Shown here one piece after another: positions 1-4,795 of a stretch of 6,173 nt of DNA. Both the position numbers and the translations under genes were made by a program. Each line of letters begins with the position of its first letter. Positions within the stretch are counted from its first letter, which is position 1. The DNA comes from Xanthobacteraceae bacterium (GTDB lineage Bacteria > Pseudomonadota > Alphaproteobacteria > Rhizobiales > Xanthobacteraceae): positions 1 to 6,173 of the forward strand of contig JASHYD010001103.1 of the NCBI GenBank assembly GCA_030043175.1, given 5' to 3'. Under the pieces are notes generated by a model. The model was not told the origin of the DNA, did no database searches, and was given only the letters and a program-made list of their open reading frames with translations.

Positions 1-345
1 GATCGGTGCCAACACGCCCTTGCCCACAAGATATGGCATCTTGACGCTGTCGATGTTGTTGATGTCGATGCTGTTGGGCTGCGTCAGCGAACGGCTAAGC
101 TGGACGTCATCAGTAACTGCCTGCATCAGGATTTTGAATCCGAGATCCTTGGAAGCCCGATCGCCGATCTCTTTGATCGCGGCATAGGAGCCACCGACAT
201 GAATGAGTGTGACACCCTTGAGGTTCTGAGCCCAGATCGTCGGGAAGCCGCAAACCACGCCCGACGCAGTGCCCGCGGCCGCAACACTCAATATCCGCCG
301 ACGCGTGATCTTGCCCTTCCACGTACCCTCTGCTTTTCTGGTCAT
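1..345 (-). CDS. Tat-exported ABC transporter substrate-binding protein, polyamine (PotD-like) type; N-terminal part only
   Basis: The frame runs open from an ATG at 345 to the left edge, giving the first 115 residues of a protein that would normally be about 350-450 aa. Residues 14-20 (TRRRILS) form a twin-arginine motif. It is followed by a small hydrophobic segment and a plausible cleavage site after WA-39, so the protein should be exported folded to the periplasm. The mature start (QNLKGVTLIHVGGSYAAIK) and the later stretch DINNIDSVKMPYL resemble the spermidine/putrescine-type extracellular solute-binding family. The ligand cannot be told from this part. A GGAG at 353-356 lies 7 bases upstream of the ATG as a ribosome site. 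Only 53 bp separate it from the stop of the small secreted-protein gene, so the two are probably co-transcribed. Permease and ATPase genes would be expected beyond the left edge. The family call comes from recognition, not a search. Confidence 0.8.
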   Translation of the reverse strand, partial: MTRKAEGTWKGKITRRRILSVAAAGTASGVVCGFPTIWAQNLKGVTLIHVGGSYAAIKEIGDRASKDLGFKILMQAVTDDVQLSRSLTQPNSIDINNIDSVKMPYLVGKGVLAPI

Positions 346-398
346 CGCGTTTCTCCGCGTCTTGCCGGGAAGTTCTGCGCGTGCATCAGGGCTCTGCG

Positions 399-686
399 TC
401 AAATGGCCATCTCCATCCCGACGAAGCCGACTAATATGTCGCGTCGGGTCTGGGCGAGGGTGCCGTTCACCATCGAATCAAGCTGATCGAATGTCGGCAG
501 CGGCGTCTTGACCGGCGGATTCTGGTCCGTCGCGTATGCGGAGCCCGCGGCCGCGGCTATCCCCAAGGTCGCTAGTATTGCTGACTTCGCGACGGTGAGA
601 TTGTGTACGCCAATGGGAGTGATACGCTGCAGGAGTGACCGAATAACCTGCTCATCGCGGGCTTTTTCTGGCGTCTTGTTGCTCAT
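399..686 (-). CDS. Small predicted secreted protein of unknown function (95 aa)
   Basis: I do not recognise this family. The 95-aa product has an unusually long polar N-region of about 35 residues, then a hydrophobic core (SAILATLGIAAAAGSAYA, about residues 35-52) ending in an AYA/TD signal-peptidase-like site. The predicted mature peptide is about 42 residues: a proline/threonine-rich linker and a C-terminal block, MVNGTLAQTRRDILVGFV followed by GMEMAI. The start is supported by GGGAG at 693-697, 6 bases upstream, and there is no later in-frame Met before the hydrophobic core. It lies downstream of the AraC gene and 53 bp ahead of the Tat-exported binding protein on the same strand, suggesting a role linked to that uptake system. 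Two features are odd. Residues 12-18 (EQVIRSL) and several before them match the start of the NTF2-like protein encoded at 3611. The 3' end of the gene also recurs at 3058-3128 as a frameshifted copy, which supports its being a real gene family. Confidence 0.65.
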   Translation of the reverse strand: MSNKTPEKARDEQVIRSLLQRITPIGVHNLTVAKSAILATLGIAAAAGSAYATDQNPPVKTPLPTFDQLDSMVNGTLAQTRRDILVGFVGMEMAI

Positions 687-745
687 GCATAAGCTCCCTG
701 GGCCACTGCCAAGTCTCAGCCCGATGCAGTCGAGACAACGCGTCT

Positions 746-826
746 GTTTTGACCACGAACGAAGCCCCCCCTATTTTGGACGGCGCCTCGATATCTGTCT
801 TTACCGTCCTTGCTATAGTTTTGACC
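746..826. promoter_or_regulatory. Possible operator: direct repeat of GTTTTGACC in front of the small-protein gene
   Basis: The exact 9-mer GTTTTGACC occurs at 746-754 and again at 818-826. A looser version, ATTTTGGAC, lies at 773-781. All are in the 184-bp gap between the 3' end of the AraC gene and the start of the leftward small-protein gene, where a promoter for the small protein and binding-protein pair would sit. AraC-family proteins commonly bind direct repeats, so these are candidate sites for the adjacent regulator. The repeat is seen in the sequence; its function is inferred. The 72-bp spacing is longer than a usual adjacent half-site pair. No convincing -35/-10 pair could be fixed. 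Confidence 0.25.
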
Positions 827-870
827 GATCTTGCTGCCCACCGCGTCCGAATAATCTGCGCGGTTACTCG

Positions 871-1749
871 CTAATCGCGGTGCGTCCGGTATTCTCCCGG
901 CGTCAAGCCAGTCGCTCGATAAAATGCCCGGGTAAAACTTGCCTGAGACGAAAATCCTGCCTTAAGAGCGATCTCCGCAAGAGACAGCTCGCCGGCTGCT
1001 ATGTCCGCCATCGCCGTCGCCAGACGCATTCGGCTGACATAGCGGCTGGGCGAGACGCCCATTGCGCGGGTGAACGTACGCGCAAAATGGAACATGCTGA
1101 CGCCCGCGACCTGAGCCAACTGGGCCAGCGTGATTTCCTTATCCAGGTTGGCTGATATGTAATCCAAAGTGCGGCGCAACCTGACGTCATCGATGGGATG
1201 CGTCGTCGGCTCCAGGGACTTGCAAGCTCCGCTGTCGCAGTATTTTTGAAGGAGACGTGCGGCTAGTGTCACCGACGCCGTCTCCACGAACATCCGACCA
1301 GCCGCGGTCTCGTCCGTCATGGCCGAGATGATCGAGAGTGCTATTTGATGGATGACCTCGTCCCGCACCCCGGCGGCGTAACGGATGGACCGAGCGGGGT
1401 CTCCTGGGATATTAAAGTCATCGGCGAGTTTCCGAAATTGCGTCGTCGCCAGATGAAGGTGGAGCGCTCGCGGAACAGGAGCCTTGATGGTAAGCTGATT
1501 GTCGACGCCGACAGGCGTCAACCAGATAACTCCGGTTGACGGTCTGGTCTCCTGGTGTTGACCGGCTCCCGTTCGAATAATAAGACCGTGGTCATTGCCA
1601 GCGACCGTAAGACACAACTGAACGTTCTGCGGAATGGTCACCGGCGTTTCGCTCGCCAGGTGTGACCGCAACTCCGCGGATATTGCCGACCACCCAAGCC
1701 CGGCGGATGACCGCAGAAGCGTTGAGGTCGGATACTTCCTTATCTCCAT
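871..1749 (-). CDS. AraC-family transcriptional regulator
   Basis: This is a full-length 292-aa protein with the normal AraC/XylS layout. The N-terminal sensing region (about 1-185) carries TVAGNDHGLIIRTGAGQHQE and TGVIWLTPVGV. The C-terminal DNA-binding domain (about 188-292) has two helix-turn-helix units. The first is around ITLAQLAQVAGVSMFHFART (206-225) and is followed by the typical MGVSPSRYVSRMRL. The second is around LSLAEIALKAGFSSQASFTR (256-275) and ends in the signature GLTPGEYR. The ATG at 1749 follows a TGGAGA ribosome-site-like stretch at the usual distance. No stop or frameshift interrupts it, so it is probably active, in contrast to the debris just upstream. It reads toward the small secreted protein and the ABC binding protein and is the obvious candidate regulator of them. 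The inducer is not predictable. DNA-binding function is near certain; the target is inferred. Confidence 0.93.
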   Translation of the reverse strand: MEIRKYPTSTLLRSSAGLGWSAISAELRSHLASETPVTIPQNVQLCLTVAGNDHGLIIRTGAGQHQETRPSTGVIWLTPVGVDNQLTIKAPVPRALHLHLATTQFRKLADDFNIPGDPARSIRYAAGVRDEVIHQIALSIISAMTDETAAGRMFVETASVTLAARLLQKYCDSGACKSLEPTTHPIDDVRLRRTLDYISANLDKEITLAQLAQVAGVSMFHFARTFTRAMGVSPSRYVSRMRLATAMADIAAGELSLAEIALKAGFSSQASFTRAFYRATGLTPGEYRTHRD

Positions 1750-1960
1750 GTGTCAACATCTCCATTGAAATCCCCCGGCGCCGCTCATGCGCTGAGGGGC
1801 AGAGCGATCTTCGCTTCCGATGTATGCGGTCGCTATGGTGGATCGAGAACTGCGATGCGTCCGTCCTTGACAAACGCAATATCGGTTCGTTCCCGTGACC
1901 CCAAGCGACTTCCCGGAGGAATCGACGGCGCGCCAGCGAAGCCTGCTCAGCCTGGGGTGG

Positions 1961-2129
1961 CCCGCCGCCGGTCCGCGCGCTAACGACCGTTTCAAAGGCC
2001 GATTCAAGTTCTTGATCCGCGCTCGCATAGAAAAACATCGAGTTCCAGTCCGAGAGTCCGAGCAATTTGCCGCAGGTCCCTTGCTTCGCGATCGGCGTTT
2101 GCGGCTGTCGGACTTGTTGGAATCGTCGG
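1961..2129 (-). pseudogene. Remnant of an ABC transporter substrate-binding protein (PF04392-like), frameshifted
   Basis: Reading leftward from 2129, one frame gives PTIPTSPTAANADRE then ARDLRQIARTLGLELDVF. After a run of five A on the plus strand (2031-2035), the neighbouring frame continues FYASADQELESAFETVV then SARTGGG. Joined across the run, the pieces match the pattern I know from the ABC_sub_bind (PF04392) family: NPT(N/S)P near a strand end, then an AARxLGLxLxV strand, then (N/H)AS(T)xxxxxxAFxTLVxxRAGG. One T too many in the minus-strand T5 run accounts for the shift. A stop codon (2130-2132) sits directly before the fragment in its own frame. About 56 codons of a family of roughly 300-330 aa remain, so the gene is dead. 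The frame reconstruction is direct; the family name is recognition and should be confirmed. Confidence 0.5.
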
Positions 2130-2142
2130 CTAGCGCGCCGGC

Positions 2143-2340
2143 AGATGCTCGCGATTGGATGAGCTCTTCGACTGAAGCCAGCATGGCATCCTGGTCGAAC
2201 CGGTGGCCACGCACTAACATGTCGGTCCACGGCAGCACTTCCAGTTGACCTGCGTCCATCATGTCCTGCACATTTATGCCTGCTTCGGCGAGCCGCTTCA
2301 GATATTCTTCCCCTGGCAGGTACCCAAGGGATTTGGCATG
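2143..2340 (-). pseudogene. Remnant of a MEDS-domain (DcmR-like sensory) protein
   Basis: Reading leftward from 2340, directly after a stop at 2341-2343, the frame gives GEEYLKRLAEAGINV, then DAGQLEVLPWTDMLVRG and HRFDQDAMLASVEELIQSRA. This resembles the middle of MEDS domains (PF14417, methanogen/methylotroph DcmR sensory domain), where an RLxxAGIxV helix is followed by SGQxExxxWxxxYLRxGRFDxDAMLALxEE. About 60 of the usual 180-220 residues remain. The N-terminal histidine-containing part and the C-terminal half with the ME(W/L)AL motif are not found. The reading frame continues past 2143 but loses resemblance there and abuts the next remnant in a different frame. Intact MEDS proteins sense or relay signals to transcription regulators, but this piece is too short to work. 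The identification is by remembered pattern. Confidence 0.5.
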
Positions 2341-2499
2341 TCATCGCATAAGTGCGATGCAGATTACATTAGCTCCATAGGTATGAACAGTGTTGCCTTC
2401 GGCTCGGTGTGGCGGAACTGGGACAGACGCCAAACCTGGGCAGGAATTGGCGAGCGCGAGGCAAGGCGGCCATCGTATTTTGGCGATTTTTTTTATTGA
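2338..2499 (+). CDS. Possible 53-aa small ORF, unrecognised
   Basis: An ATG at 2338 is preceded by AAGGGA (2326-2331) at a 6-base spacing, a good ribosome-site arrangement. It opens a 53-codon frame ending at 2499. The product is aromatic and charged (VWRNWDRRQTWAGIGE) and matches no family I know. The frame ends in a run of eight T (2487-2494), preceded by a weak GCCA/TGGC hairpin at 2469-2484 that could act as a poor intrinsic terminator. Against it being a gene: it begins where a minus-strand remnant ends, it has no supporting neighbour, and short frames with chance ribosome sites are common in such debris. Confidence 0.15.
   Translation: MSSHKCDADYISSIGMNSVAFGSVWRNWDRRQTWAGIGEREARRPSYFGDFFY
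2342..2359. repeat. Perfect inverted repeat CATCGCA-TAAG-TGCGATG
   Basis: Seven bases (2342-2348) are repeated inverted at 2353-2359 around a 4-base TAAG loop. There is no T-run next to it, so it is not an intrinsic terminator. It could be a protein-binding site or a chance hairpin. Confidence 0.3.
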
Positions 2500-3057
2500 G
2501 TTGGCGTGTTTATAACAGGCCCACAGCGCGCCTTATGCAGATCGGTAGCGGGTCAACCATCCCAAGGTGATTAAGCCCGGCCCGGGTTGAGGCATTTGCG
2601 CGAAACGCTGTTCTTCCGGTGGGTGCAATGTTGCAGTCGGGCCGGATGCCTTAACTGCGATCCTCGCTGGCCCATATCGCGACCATGCCCAAAAAGCCGC
2701 GTCTGGCAGGCTTGACCGTTTGCGGCGAGAGCCGCCGGTAGGCAGTTGATCATCCGCACCACCGCGGAGCCGATTTGCGAACTGACACGCGGCTGGTGCG
2801 CCCGGCCATATGGCTGACCTGGATGAATTCACGCCACCCGTGCGATCAGGTAACACAGCCGCTAAGCGAGCGAGGTGCCTCACATATCGCTTTGCGAGTT
2901 CCGCGGGCAGGCGGTGCTGATGCGTCAGGAGACGAGAAAGCCTTTCATTTGGCCGTAGCTGGTATCAAATGAGATTTCCAAATTCGCGGCATCCTTTTGA
3001 TCAACGGCCTTGCGCGAACTGGCTTAGTCGCGGCGCGTGACGCCGCGTTAAAAAGTC
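2500..3057. other. Stretch without a recognisable gene
   Basis: Both strands were read here. Several frames of 60-116 codons stay open, but none gives a protein pattern I recognise, and the best minus-strand frames (around 2533-2883) are rich in Arg, Pro and Ala as expected for GC-rich noise. No transposase motif, terminal inverted repeat, tRNA or CRISPR pattern was seen. A GC-only hairpin is present at 3029-3047. The stretch is best read as decayed sequence between remnants. Confidence 0.4.
3029..3047. repeat. GC-only hairpin CGCGGCG-CGTGA-CGCCGCG
   Basis: A perfect 7-bp stem (3029-3035 with 3041-3047) encloses a 5-base loop. On the plus strand it is followed by TTAAAAAG, not a T-run. On the minus strand the T-run comes before the stem. 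It therefore does not fit a normal intrinsic terminator in either direction. It lies about 10 bp beyond the duplicated 3' gene end at 3058-3128. Confidence 0.25.
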
Positions 3058-3128
3058 CATCTCCATCCCGACGAAGCCGACTATTATGTCGCGTCGGGGC
3101 CTGGGCGAAGGGTACCGTTCACCATCGA
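3058..3128 (-). pseudogene. Frameshifted partial copy of the small secreted-protein gene (3' end)
   Basis: This 71-bp stretch aligns with 408-476, the last 23 or so codons of the small secreted-protein gene, with three substitutions and two single-base insertions. Read leftward it begins SMVNGTL and then shifts to RPGPDAT and a stop. Removing the two extra bases restores SMVNGTLAQARRDIIVGF and VGMEMD, against SMVNGTLAQTRRDILVGF and VGMEMA in the intact gene. The amino-acid changes are conservative (T to A, L to I), which suggests the copy was once translated and diverged before breaking. Similarity stops sharply on both sides. Nothing of the signal peptide or the 5' half is visible upstream, and the intact gene's stop is replaced by different sequence. 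Confidence 0.7.
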
Positions 3129-3129
3129 G

Positions 3130-3600
3130 TTGCCGCTGGCGCCCCGCGGTAAATTCCTGCCTAAGGAATCAGTGATGCGATCCGTCCGCGTGCCCGGGGC
3201 GGCGCCTCGGCAATAGCGCAGGTCAGCCATTCTGCGCCCCAATTTGGCGAGCGCTGAGTAACACGGGACGCTCAATCGGCGCTCATAGACTTTGGTTTAG
3301 CCGAAAGAAACCAGCGGGGTATATCGCGCCACCAAAATGCAAGTTGATCGCAGCAGGCAAATCGCCAAAGTGTAGTCGCGGCGATCGTTGCCGTCGAGAT
3401 ATTCGAAAGCCGGACTCGATCGCGAGGAAACAAGTGCCTGCGCGCCGCGGAGAGGTTTCTATGCACCTTCTGACAAATGAAACGGGAAGGCACTACGCCT
3501 CGACGCCTCTCCCGTCATCCGGCGGGCGCGGATGATCGACAATATCATGCGCCGAGTTGTGATCACCCCCGGCGATCGAAGCTGGTGGGCATTACCGAAG
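3130..3600. other. Stretch without a recognisable gene, upstream of the NTF2-like gene
   Basis: Frames of about 63-73 codons occur on both strands, but none shows a known domain. This segment must hold the promoter of the plus-strand series starting at 3611, although no convincing sigma-70 or -24/-12 pair could be picked. A perfect 8-bp palindrome GTGATCAC at 3559-3566 lies about 45 bp upstream of the first start codon and is a weak candidate operator. The sequence next to the duplicated gene end was checked for more of the small-protein or AraC genes and none was seen. Confidence 0.4.
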
Positions 3601-3610
3601 AGGGTATCTC

Positions 3611-4078
3611 ATGAGCGCCATGACAGCCGAAGAAACCGGCAACGAACAGGTTATCCGCTCGCTCTATGCGCTGGCTGAAGGCAACGCGAAAGATACATCC
3701 AAGTTCGTGTCTCTATTCGCCGACGACGGCTACTTCTACGACGTTAGTGCAGGAAAGAGATACTTTGGCACGGACATCGGTGTGACCGTCGATGTCTACG
3801 CTGCAGCTTTTCGTGAGATGCACAGGGAACTCTACGTTCTCCACAGCTTCGGCGACCATGTCCTCGTGGAGTTATCTCTCAACGGAACCCACAAAGGTGA
3901 CCTTGTCCTCCCGGCGGGAACGATACCTCCCACCGGCAAGACAATGCGCGCCCCTTGCTGCGACGTATTTCACCTAAAGGATGGCAGAGTCTTCTCGTTT
4001 CACTGTTACGTCGCGGTCCCCATTCTTCTGGAGCAACTTGGGGTGTTCATGAACCTCCAAGCCTCCTTCAGACCTTGA
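3611..4078 (+). CDS. NTF2/SnoaL-like family protein
   Basis: This is an intact 155-aa protein of the nuclear transport factor 2-like (SnoaL) fold, usual length about 120-160 aa. An N-terminal helix (EQVIRSLYALAEGN) leads into FVSLFADDGYFYDVSAGKRY, where the acidic and aromatic residues line the cone-shaped pocket. The core then follows with AAFREMHRELYVLHSFGD and VLVELSLNGTHKG. A late strand pair, CCDVFHLKDGRVFSFHCYVA, and a final helix ILLEQLGVF complete the fold. Members act as small isomerases, hydrolases or ligand-binding proteins in the cytoplasm; the reaction cannot be told. GAGGG at 3600-3604 sits 6 bases before the ATG, while a second ATG at 3620 lacks such a site. It heads the plus-strand series and is followed 55 bp later by the YciI-like gene. 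Its first 18 residues resemble those of the small secreted protein at 399-686. Confidence 0.85.
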   Translation: MSAMTAEETGNEQVIRSLYALAEGNAKDTSKFVSLFADDGYFYDVSAGKRYFGTDIGVTVDVYAAAFREMHRELYVLHSFGDHVLVELSLNGTHKGDLVLPAGTIPPTGKTMRAPCCDVFHLKDGRVFSFHCYVAVPILLEQLGVFMNLQASFRP

Positions 4079-4133
4079 CGAGGCCCCAGCTATGGTCGCT
4101 CCCGCTGATCACTCCTTGGGTTCCCAGGAAACC

Positions 4134-4439
4134 ATGTACTACCTGATATTCCTCCATTCGATTCCAGAGAGGCCGCTGTCTCGCGAAGTCGTAAACCTCC
4201 ACGCCAATCACTTGGCCGAGCTCGATGACAGCGGAAAGCTCGTGATGGCGGGTCCGCTGCTGGAGCGTGCGGGCGGATTGATCGTGCTTCGAACCGCAAG
4301 CGCGGCCGAGGCCATGGCGATCGCCGAGGAGGACCCGTTGGTGCGCGGCGCATACCAGACCTACGAGCTCGGCACCTGGCTCATGAGTAATCGCCAAAAC
4401 GACTATCGCCCCAACATCCAGCCGGGATCCCCGAAATGA
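4134..4439 (+). CDS. YciI-like (YCII-related) protein
   Basis: The 101-aa product has the YCII-related pattern: a first strand MYYLIFLHSIP, a helix with HANHLAELDDSGKLVMAGPL (the conserved H-x-x-L-x-x-L with G-x-L-x-x-AGP), then GGLIVLRTASAAEAMAIAEEDPLVRGAY. This matches the ferredoxin-like fold of small cytoplasmic enzymes or binding proteins of poorly known role, usually 90-110 aa. The ATG at 4134 is preferred because the family begins with this strand and AGGA lies just before it (4126-4129, tight spacing). An upstream ATG at 4092 would add 14 residues without family resemblance. Its stop overlaps the next start (ATGA at 4436-4439), so translation is likely coupled to the truncated binding-protein gene. 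YciI-like and NTF2-like genes are often companions in catabolic clusters. Confidence 0.85.
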   Translation: MYYLIFLHSIPERPLSREVVNLHANHLAELDDSGKLVMAGPLLERAGGLIVLRTASAAEAMAIAEEDPLVRGAYQTYELGTWLMSNRQNDYRPNIQPGSPK

Positions 4440-4690
4440 GCGAGCAGCCTATTCGAATTGGGTATTGCCTATCTCTAACGGGCCCGCTTGCTTCGAATGG
4501 CAAGACCGCCCGCCTAGCCCATCAGATATGGGAAAACAATGTCAATCGAAAGGGCGGGCTCCTCGGGCGAAAGCTACAGATGGTCTGTATCGACGACGAA
4601 ACCAATCCGAAACTTGTGCCCGAAATCTACAAGCGGCTTCTCGACGATGAAAAAGTCGATCTCGTGATCGGCGCGACTGAGGAGGCTTAG
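4436..4690 (+). pseudogene. Truncated LivK-like ABC transporter substrate-binding protein (N-terminal piece)
   Basis: The 84-aa frame starts PIRIGYCLSLTGPLASNG and continues LAHQIWENNVNRKGGLLGRK and DDETNPKLVPEIYKRLLDDE, ending KVDLVIGATEEA and a stop. This is the first part of the branched-chain amino-acid/amide type receptor family (Peripla_BP_6): the G-x-x-xSLTGP strand, the GGLLGR turn and the KVDLVIG strand. Intact members are near 400 aa, so about four fifths is missing. No signal peptide is present, which also occurs in some intact relatives. Family members usually continue with a GGYGTN-like turn after VIG; here the sequence switches to ATEEA. The start overlaps the previous gene by ATGA, so the piece may still be translated, but it lacks the second lobe and cannot bind ligand as the family does. 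The cause is probably a deletion joining 4670-4690 to the region before the cytochrome gene. Confidence 0.75.
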
Positions 4691-4795
4691 CAAATGAAGG
4701 GTTTGGTGAAATTGCCGGCTATCTTGTGATCGTTCAATTGATGAAAGGCCATTGTCAAATTGCATCCATTGACGACTCATCAAGCAGGTCGGCGC
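4691..4795 (+). other. Short gap before the cytochrome gene; possible coding remnant
   Basis: The frame opening after the stop at 4678-4680 reads NEGFGEIAGYLVIVQLMKGH at 4693-4752 and looks protein-like, though I cannot place it in a family. It may be what was joined on when the LivK-like gene was cut, or chance. The end of the gap holds the cytochrome ribosome site CAGG (4785-4788). Confidence 0.2.

Noticed and set aside
695..715. Possible sigma-54 (-24/-12) promoter before the small-protein gene
   Set aside because: A TTGGCAG is present, but no GC element at the required spacing follows.
508..1155. Long open frame of 215 codons on the plus strand
   Set aside because: It runs opposite to the small-protein gene and the well-supported AraC gene and gives an Arg/Cys-rich sequence without domain features; it is a shadow frame.
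1753..1900. Stretch reading PTDIAFVKDGRIAVLDPP on the minus strand (about 1850-1905)
   Set aside because: It looks protein-like, but the frame is closed on the left by a stop immediately after and I could not place it in a family, so it is not listed as a remnant.
1592..2344. 250-codon open frame on the minus strand across the remnants
   Set aside because: Only the short part around 1961-2030 looks like real protein. The rest mixes out-of-frame readings of the MEDS piece and of the AraC gene start, so it is not one gene.
2533..2883. 116-codon minus-strand frame considered as a possible transposase piece
   Set aside because: No DDE, HTH or other transposase motif, no terminal repeats and no recognisable homology; the residue mix fits GC-rich non-coding sequence.
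3029..3047. Hairpin considered as an intrinsic terminator
   Set aside because: No T-run follows the stem in either direction; the T-run on the minus strand precedes it.
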